64,000 nucleotides of DNA from Schlesneria sp. (GTDB taxonomy: Bacteria; Planctomycetota; Planctomycetia; Planctomycetales; Planctomycetaceae), in NCBI GenBank assembly GCA_028291515.1, contig JAQGHU010000104.1, forward strand, positions 122,960 to 186,959, given 5' to 3'. A program made the translations under genes and the position numbers. Numbering within the stretch: position 1 is the first letter of the stretch; each line of letters begins with the position of its first letter. The notes below the pieces were generated by a model. The model was given only the letters and a program-made list of their open reading frames with translations. It was not told the DNA's origin and did not search any database. Shown one piece after another: positions 18,685-27,961 of the stretch.

Positions 18685-19806
18685 TCAATACGAAGCTGCT
18701 TCTCCGCCCGACGGGCTACCCATCGCGCCCCAAACACCGAACGGGCTCGGTCCCGATACGACAGCGTGGGCATTTGAATTTCCGGCATCGATATTAGAAC
18801 TCACAAACCGGACGGAACCGTCCATCATCCCCACGTTGACACCGCCGGTGTGACGACTGTTGGGAGGTAACACTGCCCAGTCGTTATCCGCGTTTCCTCC
18901 ATAGTGGCACATGGGCGAATTCGGCGGCGTCAAAGTTGTGAACCCGTTGACAGCGCTCCAGCCACAAGTAAACAGAACACCACGCCATGAACTTGATGCG
19001 TACGCGGGGTCAAAGTGATTCGCATCCACGCGAGGCAGACCGTTGCTGCAATTAAATGGAATCCCATTTGGCGTTCCATCCCAAATCTGGTCATAGTGAG
19101 CAAGGTTCGCATGAATGTCATTGCCGTTCCTCGTGTTGGGAGACAGACATTCACTGACGCCGGCGGTGTTGCTCGAACCGTCTGTCATGTCGCGCATCTT
19201 TTTCCGTTCGCGGTAAAACATGCCCCGCGTTCTGGATTGCCGATAAACATCAGGGCCTGGCTGCGCTCCCTGGACCCACAGTCCATCGCCCAAGGAGAAT
19301 ACATAACTGTTCAGCGGGGCCGTCCGGCCGCCAAATGACGGATCAGTTTGCCTTGTGCCTGAATTGGATGGGCATTTCACATTGCTCAAATCGGTTGTAT
19401 AGACCGCATCGACATTCCAAGGGGCACCAAGTGATAGCGGTGCAACACCGTTGATAATATTGTACAAGGGAGCTTGATCGATATAAGGCAGCAGATAGAC
19501 CATCGTTCCGCAACGGCCTCCGTTGCTCATGTCAGGGTCGTCAAATTTTCCGTAGAAACCGTCGCCACCCGGTGGGAACTCTCCATAGGTGTCATGAAAA
19601 TTATGAAGCGCCAACATGATCTGCTTGATGTTGTTGGTGCATTGGATCCTGCGGGCCGCTTCGCGAGCCTGCTGAACAGCAGGCAATAGCAATGCAATCA
19701 AGACGGCAATAATCGCGATCACAACCAAGAGTTCGATCAGCGTAAAACCGCGGGGATTACGCCGCCCTCCAATGGGCAACACATGAGAGCTTCTAGCACG
19801 TTGCAC
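18685..19806 (-). CDS. DUF1559 prepilin-like protein
   Basis: 373 residues from a GTG start with GGGAGG six bases upstream. The prepilin-type N-methylation site 'RGFTLIELLVVIAIIAVL' is followed by '[16 protein letters not shown]', the standard DUF1559 opening, and the C-terminus has the family's 'VGMMDGSVRFVSSNID' signature. Such proteins are massively expanded in planctomycetes and are presumed surface or pseudopilus-like; their roles are unknown. The small lipoprotein gene just upstream on the same strand is a common companion. Confidence 0.92.
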   Translation of the reverse strand: MQRARSSHVLPIGGRRNPRGFTLIELLVVIAIIAVLIALLLPAVQQAREAARRIQCTNNIKQIMLALHNFHDTYGEFPPGGDGFYGKFDDPDMSNGGRCGTMVYLLPYIDQAPLYNIINGVAPLSLGAPWNVDAVYTTDLSNVKCPSNSGTRQTDPSFGGRTAPLNSYVFSLGDGLWVQGAQPGPDVYRQSRTRGMFYRERKKMRDMTDGSSNTAGVSECLSPNTRNGNDIHANLAHYDQIWDGTPNGIPFNCSNGLPRVDANHFDPAYASSSWRGVLFTCGWSAVNGFTTLTPPNSPMCHYGGNADNDWAVLPPNSRHTGGVNVGMMDGSVRFVSSNIDAGNSNAHAVVSGPSPFGVWGAMGSPSGGEAASY

Positions 19807-19862
19807 AGAACACCTCCCTTATCACGAGCAAAAATCACAAAACCATTAAAAGGAAAAAAGAA

Positions 19863-20357
19863 TCAGTGCGGCCCCTCGCGCTTCGTCCGGACAGCCGGCC
19901 CGACATTGAACTCAACTTTCGGATTATCCTTCCCAACGCGCGTCTCTAATGTTGTCGTACTCGGATTTGAGTATTTCGGGTCGACCAGGTCAAAACTATC
20001 CGACTGACCAGGGGTTGCCGGGGCGTTCAGGTTGGACATGTTGCTTCCGGCGACCGCAGGCATCTCTAATTTCGAGATCGCCACTTTGTAGTCACCTTCT
20101 GGCGCACCGGTGAACTTTCCAATTGTCTTAATCACCGCGCGTCCGCTGGTATCCGTGGTCGCACCGCAACTCCAAGGCATGCTCGCATCCGTTGGAACGA
20201 GCCGCACAAAAGCTCCTGCAACTGGTGTCCCTTCTTGGTGCACGGTCACCACGATTGAAAATAGCGCCGGCAAGTTTTTCGGCCGATCGTCACTGCCCCG
20301 GCAACCGAAAGTGGCCATGGCGAGTGCGACAAGAATGATCAAGAAGTAGCGTGACAT
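19863..20357 (-). CDS. Small lipoprotein with carboxypeptidase-regulatory-like fold
   Basis: 164 residues from ATG 20357, chosen over upstream in-frame starts because it gives a lipoprotein signal peptide ending 'LVALAMATFGC' and has GGAGAA just upstream. The body ('LFSIVVTVHQEGTPVAGAFV', then 'GRAVIKTIGKFTGAPEGDYK' and 'YKVAISKLE') looks like the beta-sandwich of carboxypeptidase-regulatory or transthyretin-like domains common in planctomycetes. It likely sits on a membrane facing the periplasm. It precedes the DUF1559 gene by 56 bp, consistent with co-expression. Confidence 0.72.
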   Translation of the reverse strand: MSRYFLIILVALAMATFGCRGSDDRPKNLPALFSIVVTVHQEGTPVAGAFVRLVPTDASMPWSCGATTDTSGRAVIKTIGKFTGAPEGDYKVAISKLEMPAVAGSNMSNLNAPATPGQSDSFDLVDPKYSNPSTTTLETRVGKDNPKVEFNVGPAVRTKREGPH

Positions 20358-20714
20358 CAGTTCTCCGTGAAATGCCGGAACCACGTCATCCGTACAATCA
20401 ATGCATCCGTAGACCGGAACAACGTGGTCCACATCATGGACGCTTTCTGGCCTGAATTGCACACTCATTGACGGCGATCTGAATCCAATTTGCGCGAGAT
20501 GAATCGTTTTCGTCGTGAAGAATTCCGCCCATGCGAGTTCTGCTGGATAGAAGTCGCTTTAAGTCTCTCGAACTATTAATATTTCTGCAGCAGCGAAGCA
20601 GAAACCATTCCCAGACGGAAAAATCGTATCACTTGGCGAGAAGTGAGAGCAATGAGAGAACTGGTCAACTCTTGTAGAAATCAGGTCACGCTCTCATCGA
20701 GAGACGGAATTGCT
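20358..20714. other. Intergenic region without recognised feature
   Basis: About 360 bases between two minus-strand genes. I find no credible coding region or structured RNA in it. It must carry the promoter of the lipoprotein/DUF1559 pair and the 3' end of the regulator transcript. Confidence 0.4.
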
Positions 20715-21911
20715 CTAATTGGCCACTTCTTGGCTTCGGTTTCTGAATGCAGCGGGCGTCGTCCTAAGATGCGATTTGAAGACGGCGCCCATGTACTCCT
20801 GATGCTGGAATCCAGTCCGCAGGGCAATTTCAGCGAGTGAAAGTTTGGTATTGAGCAACAAATCCTGGGCGGTTTTCAATCGTCGTGCAACGAGTTCTTC
20901 CTTGACAGTGCGGCCGAGAAAAGATCGAAAGCGACGTTGAAGAACACTTCGCGAAACCCCGACCCGGTCAGCGATCGTATCAACGTCGATGCGTTCGCAG
21001 GCATGTCTGCGAATCAGTCGAAGGCTTTTAAAAACAACGGGATCATCGACTGCCAGCGTGTCCGTCGACTTACGTGTCACGACAAACTTTGGTGGCAAGA
21101 CCGTTCGGGCTGGAGGCTGCTTCTCGCCATCCATCATCCGCTGCAGTAAGACGGCGGCCTCGTATCCAATTGACTCGTGATCAGGCCACACGCTCGTCAG
21201 AGCCGGATTGCACACTCCACACAGTGGTTCGTCGTTATCGACTCCGATCACGGCGATGTCATCTGGCACGGCCCGTTTTGCCCGATGGCAGGCGTCCAGA
21301 AACGCAGTGCAGCGCTGGTCACTGCACACCATGACTCCGATGGGCACCGGTAACGTTAAGATCCATTCCACCAACTGTGATTGATAAACTTCCCAAGTGA
21401 GGCGATCGGCGGCATGTCGGTGTTCGCGACGGATGCTGACTTCGAATTGCTTTCTACTCAAGCTCGCCACGAACGAGTTTTCACGGGCTTCCGACCAATA
21501 TTCGTTTTCAATTCCCAGGAATGCAAAGTTGCGCAAACCCAATTCGACCAGATGTTCTGCGGCCATCCTCCCGATCGCGTCATTGTCAGAGCAGATCAGC
21601 GGGAAGCCCGTATTCGGAACGACTCCAAGCGCATCCACAACGGGAAGTTTTGTCCGCAGCAGGGCATCTGCCATAGCAGGCGTCTGAATACGGGCGATGA
21701 TTCCATCGCCTTGCCAGTTTCCAATCCAATCTGGCAGATTGTCTTCAAGGCCGCGCGGTTCGTGGTACAGCAGCCAGGGCTGATGCCCGCGGACATAGCG
21801 AGCAACCCCCATGAGAATATCGCGACCGCTGGCGAGGGATGTTTCAATCAGCAATGCAACTCGTTGCGTTCCAGACTGACTGTCGGGAGGTTGAGGCCGT
21901 GCTGCGGACAT
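20715..21911 (-). CDS. XylR-like AraC-family transcriptional regulator
   Basis: 398 residues, about the size of E. coli XylR (392). The N-terminal two-thirds is a LacI/periplasmic-binding-like sensor ('RVALLIETSLASGRDILMG', 'FPLICSDNDAIGRMAAEHL', 'DDIAVIGVDNDEPLCGV'). The last 110 residues form an AraC double helix-turn-helix ('VDTIADRVGVSRSVLQRRF', 'SLAEIALRTGFQHQEYMGAV'). It should bind a sugar-like ligand and control transcription of a catabolic or surface gene set. It lies 143 bp beyond the DUF1501 gene on the same strand. The target is unknown. Confidence 0.9.
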   Translation of the reverse strand: MSAARPQPPDSQSGTQRVALLIETSLASGRDILMGVARYVRGHQPWLLYHEPRGLEDNLPDWIGNWQGDGIIARIQTPAMADALLRTKLPVVDALGVVPNTGFPLICSDNDAIGRMAAEHLVELGLRNFAFLGIENEYWSEARENSFVASLSRKQFEVSIRREHRHAADRLTWEVYQSQLVEWILTLPVPIGVMVCSDQRCTAFLDACHRAKRAVPDDIAVIGVDNDEPLCGVCNPALTSVWPDHESIGYEAAVLLQRMMDGEKQPPARTVLPPKFVVTRKSTDTLAVDDPVVFKSLRLIRRHACERIDVDTIADRVGVSRSVLQRRFRSFLGRTVKEELVARRLKTAQDLLLNTKLSLAEIALRTGFQHQEYMGAVFKSHLRTTPAAFRNRSQEVAN

Positions 21912-22054
21912 CGCCGTGATCTACCCTCGTGGTGAACCGCCCGCTCCAATGCGAAAGGGCTCGATCGACTTGCCCGCATGCCTGTCGATGAAGAATCGCA
22001 TTGGAATCATCATCCAGGTTGATCGCCTGTCTCACAACGAAGGCGGCTCAACCT

Positions 22055-23569
22055 TTATGCGATCAGTTCATTGATGATGTCGCCATGCACATCTGTCAGT
22101 CGGCGGTCAATCCCGTTTGATCGGAACGTCAATCTGGTGTGATCAATTCCCAATAGCTTCAGCATCGTAGCATGGATGTCATATACCGTGGTGGGATGAT
22201 CGCGATCAGTAGGCTTGTATCCCCATTCGTCGCTGGGACCATGGCTGATACCACCCTTCACGCCACCGCCCGCCAGCCAATTCGTAAACACGAACGGATT
22301 GTGGTCGCGACCTTTGCCGCTCTGAGCGCACGGCATGCGACCGAATTCGGTTGTCCAATGCACAATCGTGTCGTCCAGCATCCCGCGCTGCTTAAGATCT
22401 CGGATCAGAGCCGCAGCACCGCGGGCCATGCCCAGCGACAACGGCCCATGATCACGTTCGATATCTTCGTGCGAATCCCAGTTGCGGCGCGGAAACCCGT
22501 TGTCGCAACCTGACCAAACTTGCACAAATCGGACACCTCGCTCCAGCAGCCGTCGCGCGATCAGGCATTTCCGACCGAAGATATCCGTTTCTTCGGGATC
22601 ATTGATTTCTTTGGCGAATTCACGGCCATCGGACAGCCCATACATGTCGATGATATGTTTAGGCTCGCCGGAAATGTCCAATGCCTCTGGCGCGGCCAAC
22701 TGCATGCGCGCGGCAAGCTCATAAGACTTGATCCGCGCCTCCAAGCGACTGTCACCTGGTCGCTGATCGGCGTGACGCTGATTGAGGCGAGCGAGCAAGT
22801 CGTGTCCGGCGGCATCGCCCGCCTTCGTGACAATTCCCTTTGTCGCTGGAAACAGATCTTCGATCGGATTGACTGCACCGGGGCGCAGAATGGTCCCCTG
22901 ATGCCGCGCGGGCAAGAAAGCCGAATCCCAGTTCTTCTGGCCATTCGAAGGAAACCCGCGATGATCGGGCAGCACCACAAATGTCGGCAGGTTATCGTTT
23001 AAACTTCCCAGTCCATAACTAACCCAGCAACCCATTCCCGGAAAGCCAGGCGTTTGAAATCCTGTCGCCTGCAGCAAAGTTGATGTGCTGTGGACGCCCG
23101 TTTTACCGATCAGGTTGTGAATGAATGCCATGTCATCGACGACATCACCGAGCGGGGCCGTCACCTCTGACAGGTGCTTTCCAGACTGCCCGTACTGTTT
23201 CCATCCCCAAGGCGAAGCGAACGTCGCTCCATGTCCGTTCTGAAAGAGTTCAACCTTCTCGCCTGGATCCCAAGGTTGCCCATTGCGTTTGTTCAGTTCG
23301 GGCTTGTAGTCGAACAGGTCAACGTGAGAAGCAGCCCCCGCCATAAAAAACTGCACGACCCGAGTCGCCTTGGGCGGAAAGTGCATGACTTCCAGCACAC
23401 CGCCGTTCGCACGTGCGAGCGTAGTCGTAGTGGGTGCAGCAATCGCATCGGACCGACCATCGCGAGCCAGCATTGAAGCGAGTGCGACGCCACCAAGCCC
23501 ACCACCGCATTTCCAGAGTGCGTCGCGACGAGTGAGGTCATCCGTAGGGCGTTGAAAGCTCGAACTCAT
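22055..23569 (-). CDS. DUF1501 family protein with Tat-like leader
   Basis: 504 residues from ATG 23569; an earlier in-frame start exists but the protein leader begins here. The N-terminus contains 'LTRRDALWKCGGGLGGVALA', a twin-arginine-type leader. The body shows family features of DUF1501 (sulfatase/alkaline-phosphatase superfamily relatives): 'QFFMAGAASHVDLFDYKPEL', 'WTTEFGRMPCAQSGKGRDHN' and 'TVYDIHATMLKLLGIDHTRL'. In planctomycetes these genes usually pair with a DUF1549/DUF1553 cytochrome-like partner, which is absent here. Instead a sulfatase fragment lies divergently upstream. Catalytic activity is not established for the family. Confidence 0.9.
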   Translation of the reverse strand: MSSSFQRPTDDLTRRDALWKCGGGLGGVALASMLARDGRSDAIAAPTTTTLARANGGVLEVMHFPPKATRVVQFFMAGAASHVDLFDYKPELNKRNGQPWDPGEKVELFQNGHGATFASPWGWKQYGQSGKHLSEVTAPLGDVVDDMAFIHNLIGKTGVHSTSTLLQATGFQTPGFPGMGCWVSYGLGSLNDNLPTFVVLPDHRGFPSNGQKNWDSAFLPARHQGTILRPGAVNPIEDLFPATKGIVTKAGDAAGHDLLARLNQRHADQRPGDSRLEARIKSYELAARMQLAAPEALDISGEPKHIIDMYGLSDGREFAKEINDPEETDIFGRKCLIARRLLERGVRFVQVWSGCDNGFPRRNWDSHEDIERDHGPLSLGMARGAAALIRDLKQRGMLDDTIVHWTTEFGRMPCAQSGKGRDHNPFVFTNWLAGGGVKGGISHGPSDEWGYKPTDRDHPTTVYDIHATMLKLLGIDHTRLTFRSNGIDRRLTDVHGDIINELIA

Positions 23570-23794
23570 GATCTGTCCGATCCCATCTAAAATCCTGGCA
23601 CAAGTGGTCAGACCATTTGATGCTGACAAAGTGGACTTGTCAACCTCAATTCCAGGCAACATCGTCAGCCGAATGAGCGGCCAGTCGAGCCTGAATCCTT
23701 GTTCAGATTCACAGACTTCATTATGACAGCCAGCATCTTCTGACGTAATCGTTCGTGCGGATGGAACTGTCGCTTTGACAAGGACTCATCAAAA

Positions 23795-23923
23795 GTGGAT
23801 CGCTGGATTGCTGTCACTCTCGCGCTGATCCTTGTCGGCGAAGATTCATTCCGCGGCCGCAATTCGATGGCCGCCGATCCACCGCGACCGAATGTCCTGA
23901 TCATCCTGACCGACGACAAGTAA
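23795..23923 (+). pseudogene. Sulfatase N-terminal stub
   Basis: A 42-codon frame from GTG 23795 to TAA 23921-23923 reads a hydrophobic leader ('WIAVTLALILVGEDSF') and then 'PPRPNVLIILTDDK', the first strand and metal-binding Asp pair with which type I sulfatases begin. The frame stops at once after the Asp-Asp, and nothing sulfatase-like follows in any frame. It lies divergently from the DUF1501 gene. I read it as the remaining 5' end of a deleted arylsulfatase gene, not a functional peptide. Confidence 0.6.
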
Positions 23924-24425
23924 TAACGTCTCGGCGAAAACACCCACAAACGCCGAAAATTAGCGATTTTTTGCAAGAGATCCAATGAATTCAGAATCTC
24001 TGGCAATCCTATTGAATTGACTCGAATTCAAGGTAATTAACTACATTGTGCTACACGCCCGCCCCATCTAATCATGCGCATCCTCGCTCACCGTCTGGCC
24101 ACGGTTAATCAGTTCATCGTGGGTTTGAGTCCTGTTCGAGATACGGCTCTGCTTCACGGACGACGAACCCCGAATCGCCCCGTTCGCTCACGGGCTCTAA
24201 CCATTTGGAAGCAGTTTTGATTGGGAAGCAGGCACAACTCGAGCCCGACGATGCTTCGTTCTCGCCTGCCCCAAAAATCTCGAGGTGATTCCGTCACCGA
24301 CAGCCAAGATTTCTCGACCAGATAGAATTCTGCATTGAGTCTATAGCAAGAAGGCGCGTTTGCTTATTGTACTAATATGATTCAAAGTACGTTACAGTAG
24401 TTTGGGACAATTTGCTTCTGAGGCA
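23924..24425. other. Intergenic region, no gene seen
   Basis: About 500 bases between the sulfatase stub and the GYF gene, more AT-rich near its right end (around 24340-24400). It should hold the promoter of the GYF gene, but no clear -35/-10 pair is convincing. I see no RNA gene. Confidence 0.4.
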
Positions 24426-24881
24426 ATGGAAATGGCGACGCGGTGGTATTGGAGAGACGCTGAAGGGGTCAATGGACCGATTTCGTTTCAGGAACTGGCG
24501 GCCATGATTCGTGACCGCGCCCTGAACGAAGACGACCTCGTTCGACCCCACTACTCAAAGGAATGGCAGACGGCGGATTCGGTAGTGGGGCTGTACTATA
24601 TGGCCCATCGAGTTCCAACGATTAGGGATCTTCCAGTCGATACAGCCGACGAACCCGTCGTGCCTTCTTCTAAAGAAGTGCTTTCTAAATTCTCGCCGGC
24701 ACTCAGTTTGGAAGAGGCATCACGCACGCACTTTGGAACAAGCTCACGCGACTGTGGAGAATCGGCTGAAAATGGCCAGCATGATAACTCGGAGCTGCGT
24801 GCCAATTTCCTGATTGAAACCGGAGAATCCGGTGCCGAGGGCGATCCCCTGGCAACGCACAGTTCGTCGTTCTCGATCTGA
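24426..24881 (+). CDS. GYF_2-domain protein, locus A (truncated)
   Basis: 151 residues from ATG 24426 (or 24432), with GAGG just upstream. A GYF_2 (DUF4339-like) domain covers about residues 3-60: 'RWYWRDAEGVNGPISFQELA' with the downstream 'DEDLVRPHYSKEWQTAD'-type pattern. The paralogue at 33377-34162 continues into a transmembrane helix and a helical C-terminal domain; here the frame ends before any of that. Just before the stop, a different frame takes up an EF-hand sequence. So this gene has lost its 3' part and is joined to the decayed EF-hand gene. Confidence 0.6.
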   Translation: MEMATRWYWRDAEGVNGPISFQELAAMIRDRALNEDDLVRPHYSKEWQTADSVVGLYYMAHRVPTIRDLPVDTADEPVVPSSKEVLSKFSPALSLEEASRTHFGTSSRDCGESAENGQHDNSELRANFLIETGESGAEGDPLATHSSSFSI

Positions 24882-25035
24882 ATCGAGATGGATTGCTGGA
24901 CTACACCGAAGCGATGGCCGGCGCGACGGGTGAGTCATTGGTGACCAGACATTGGCGGTTCTATGAATCAGACATCAACGAAGACGATCAACTGAGTGAA
25001 TCCGAATACGCGGGATTGATCGACGCCTCACACTC
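24851..25035 (+). pseudogene. Locus A EF-hand gene, segment 1
   Basis: In the frame two bases off the GYF frame, the translation reads 'AQFVVLDLNRDGLLDYTEAM' and 'YESDINEDDQLSESEYAGLI', two canonical EF-hand loops. There is no start codon or signal peptide of its own, unlike the intact paralogue at 34172. After 'GLIDA' the frame loses similarity, and the homology resumes one base out of register at about 25036. Compared with the second copy at about 26600, about five codons plus a frame change are missing. Confidence 0.7.
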
Positions 25036-26478
25036 GCTACGATCACCGATCAGGACGGTGACGGACTGCTATCATTGTCGGAGTTCCGGTGTCTGCCGAC
25101 GGTTACTAGCCCCGATGAACGAGGCGTGATTGCTGATCCCGTGGGGGATTGGGTCGAGGAGAAATTGAAGCAGGTAACGGCGGCCGTTCGGAAAGGCCCG
25201 ATCGGGGAAGATCACGTGAAGGCGAGCGAGTGGCCAGTCACCCGAATCAATGAGATCTCCGCTGATTTGGGCTCGATCCCGACTGAAACCTGGGACCGGG
25301 ACGGCGACGATTCGATCACGCTCGCAGAATGCCGAGTCCTCCTCGAGATCGCCTATGGGATCCGTAAGGCGGACGGATCGACATTACGGCTGCCCAGCGG
25401 GCGAATGCTCAACTTAGATGTCTTCGGTCAATTCGACGCGAACGAAGACGGTGCCTTATCACAGGCGGAATGCGTTGCCAGGCAGTGGATGAGGCCGGAA
25501 CAGTTTCAGCAGCGCGACCTGAACCACAACGGACAATTGGACTGGAGCGAATTCGCCGCCTGTCCGGAAATGACGCTCGATCCGTTGGAAGAATTCTACT
25601 GGTATGACACCAATCTGGACGGCCAGATCGACGAGTTGGAGTTGGTCGCGGACGCCGCCGCGCATCCATGGCATAAGAACATCGGCGCACGCCTGATGGC
25701 GGCATTTAGCACCCAAGGGGGTGTCCTGACATACCGAGACTTCCAGGCAACGCCGTTTGCGAATCACGTCACTGACTGGTATTCGCCACTGGAGGACAAG
25801 AATCAGGATGTGAAGATCTCCTGGGCCGAATTCTACAATAACACTACGCCACAGGCGATTCTGCTATATCGCGAATACTTCAACCGGTTCGATCGCGATC
25901 ATGACGGATCCCTCTCCTATGACGAATACAAATTCCCGCTGGATATGCTGCGAGTTCCTGCGGAGTACGTTTTCGTGGCACGAGACCGTGATGGAAATCA
26001 GTTGCTGACGCTTGAAGAATTTCTTGATGAAACGCCGCCCACGTATGCAGATCAGGTTTCCAAAAATCAGTTCGAGATGCGACGTCAATTCGTCGCTGAA
26101 CTGATCGCGAAGGCCGATACGAGTGGGGACGGTCGCTTGAGTTTGGCGGAATACGCCGCCAGCAAGCCCGAGCGCCTATTGGCAATTCATCTCGACTTTG
26201 TCCGACGCGACGTGGATGGAGATCGCCGTGTGGCAAGATCGGAGTATGCGGCTCCGAACATCGGATCAAAGTCGGAAGAGGTGGCCCGCGTCGAGTCCGC
26301 ATTGTTCGATCTGGACGATGACGGCTTCCTGAGTTGGCAGGAATTTCAATGTTCACCGCCAGCGTCACCATCCGCCGAGGACCTGTTCGTCCTGCTGGAC
26401 ACAAAAGGAGACCGGAAGCTCTACTTAGGACTTATCTGCGCCTCCATCCAGCAGAGCAACACGGCGCAGCTCGCCTGA
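25036..26478 (+). pseudogene. Locus A EF-hand gene, segment 2
   Basis: An open frame of about 480 codons carrying roughly a dozen EF-hand loops in order: DQDGDGLLSLSE, DRDGDDSITLAE, DANEDGALSQAE, DLNHNGQLDWSE, DTNLDGQIDELE, DKNQDVKISWAE, DRDHDGSLSYDE, DRDGNQLLTLEE, DTSGDGRLSLAE and others. True similarity ends near 26425, where the frame runs on for about 17 unrelated codons to a TGA while EF-hand sequence continues in another frame. It corresponds to the first of two internal repeat units. Calcium binding would be expected of an intact product; as it stands no initiation site belongs to it. Confidence 0.75.
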
Positions 26479-27329
26479 CGTACTTTGGACTCGATAGCAA
26501 CGGCGATGGTGTTGTCGATCGGGAGGAATGGTCACGTCAAAACAAGAACCCCAGTTCAGTAGCGAGCGGGTTTCGTGGCCGTGATGTTGATGAGGATGGT
26601 CAACTGACTGTAGGGGAATTCCTTGCTGGCGTGGAGAACAAGTGGCATGTCTCGTGGCGTCGTGATTTTCGCATCGCCGATCAGAATGGTGACGGACGGC
26701 TGTCATTGTCAGAGTTCCGGTGTCTGCCAACGGTGGCTCGTCCCGAAGAACGGGGTGTGATTGCCGATCCGGTGGGGGACTGGGTTGAACAGAAACTGAA
26801 GCTGGTGACCGAGGCCGTTTACCGGAAAGGCCGCGAGGGGGACGATGGCCTGAGGGTGCGCGACTGGCCGGTTGCGCAGGTCAAAGAGATCTCGGCAGAC
26901 TTGGGTGCGATTTCTGCCAAAACATGGGACCGGGACAGTGATGGCTCGATCACTTCCGCAGAATGCCGAATTCTCCTCGAGATCGCCTATGGAATCCGCA
27001 AGGCGGATGGATCGACATTACGTCTGCCGACAGGGCGAATGGTTAACATGGATGTCTTCCGTCAATTCGACACGAATAGAGATGGAACCCTGTCACAGGC
27101 CGAAGTCGTCGACAGGAAGTGGATGAAACTGGAGTTGTTCCAGCAGCGCGATCTAAACCACAACGGACAATTGAACTGGAGCGAATTCACCGCCCGTCCG
27201 GAGATGACGATCGATCCACTGGAGGACTTTGCGGGTATGACACCAATCTGGACGGCCAGATCAACCAGTCAGAACTGGATACGAATGCGGCCGCACAGCC
27301 ATGGCACAAGAACATTGGCTCACGGCTGA
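26426..27329 (+). pseudogene. Locus A EF-hand gene, segment 3
   Basis: Third frame, starting after the break near 26425: 'RLTYFGLDSNGDGVVDREEW', DVDEDGQLTVGE, DQNGDGRLSLSE, DRDSDGSITSAE, DTNRDGTLSQAE, DLNHNGQLNWSE. This is the start of the second repeat unit and is strongly similar to segment 2 at DNA level. At about 27236 one base is missing relative to segment 2: 29 versus 30 bases between the shared GATCC and TATGAC. After that the frame runs into about 30 meaningless codons. Confidence 0.75.
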
Positions 27330-27961
27330 TGGCCGCGTTCAGCACCAATGGGGAGGTCCTGACGTACCGAGATTTCCAGGCAACGCCGTTCGGGAATCAT
27401 ATCACCGACTGGTATGCGCCGCTGGTGGACAAGAATCAGGATGCGAAGATTTCCTGGGAGGAGTTCTACGATAACACCGCTCCACACGCGATCCTGTTGT
27501 ACCGCGAATACTTCAACCGGTTCGATCGCGACCATGACGGATTCCTTTCCTTTGACGAGTACGAACTCTCCGTCGACCTCGACAAAATCACTCCAGAGAT
27601 CGCGTTTCGAGTGCAGGACAAGGATTACGACAACAGTCTGGCTTTTGGAGAAGTCTTCACAGATCAAAAGCCGACCACAAAAGATCCTGCAGAGATCGAA
27701 CGCTACGAGATGCGTCTGGCCGCCGCTGAGACGCGGTTTCTTGCCGACGATTTGGATCACAGCCGATCTCTGAACCTGGACGAGTTCCGACGGTCGAAAG
27801 AGGCGGCTTTGAAGGCGGTGGAGCGAAAGACAAAGGCGCTCACCCGGCACCGCCGCTCGCAACCTTCGAACCTCCCATTCATCGCGTTTGTGATAGCGGA
27901 CGTTCTAGTTCTGTCAGGAGCGGCATGGTATGCCTTCAAACGATTCGCGAAGAACACTTGA
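27236..27961 (+). pseudogene. Locus A EF-hand gene, segment 4 with C-terminal anchor
   Basis: Fourth frame, resuming with 'GYDTNLDGQINQSELDTNAA', then DKNQDAKISWEE, DRDHDGFLSFDE, DKDYDNSLAFGE and a degenerate DLDHSRSLNLDE. A C-terminal membrane helix follows ('LPFIAFVIADVLVLSGAAWY') with basic residues behind it. The same helix ends the intact paralogue ('IVIADAILLLGLAVYFGSRR'), so the product was membrane-anchored at its C-terminus. The TGA overlaps the ATG of the DUF1559 gene at 27961, keeping the operon junction intact. Confidence 0.75.

Noticed and set aside
23665..24006. Minus-strand frame of 113 codons over the sulfatase stub
   Set aside because: No domain; the opposite strand gives a specific sulfatase N-terminus.
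24120..24200. GGTTTGAGTCC-like sequence resembling a tRNA T-arm
   Set aside because: No acceptor, D or anticodon stems can be paired around it.
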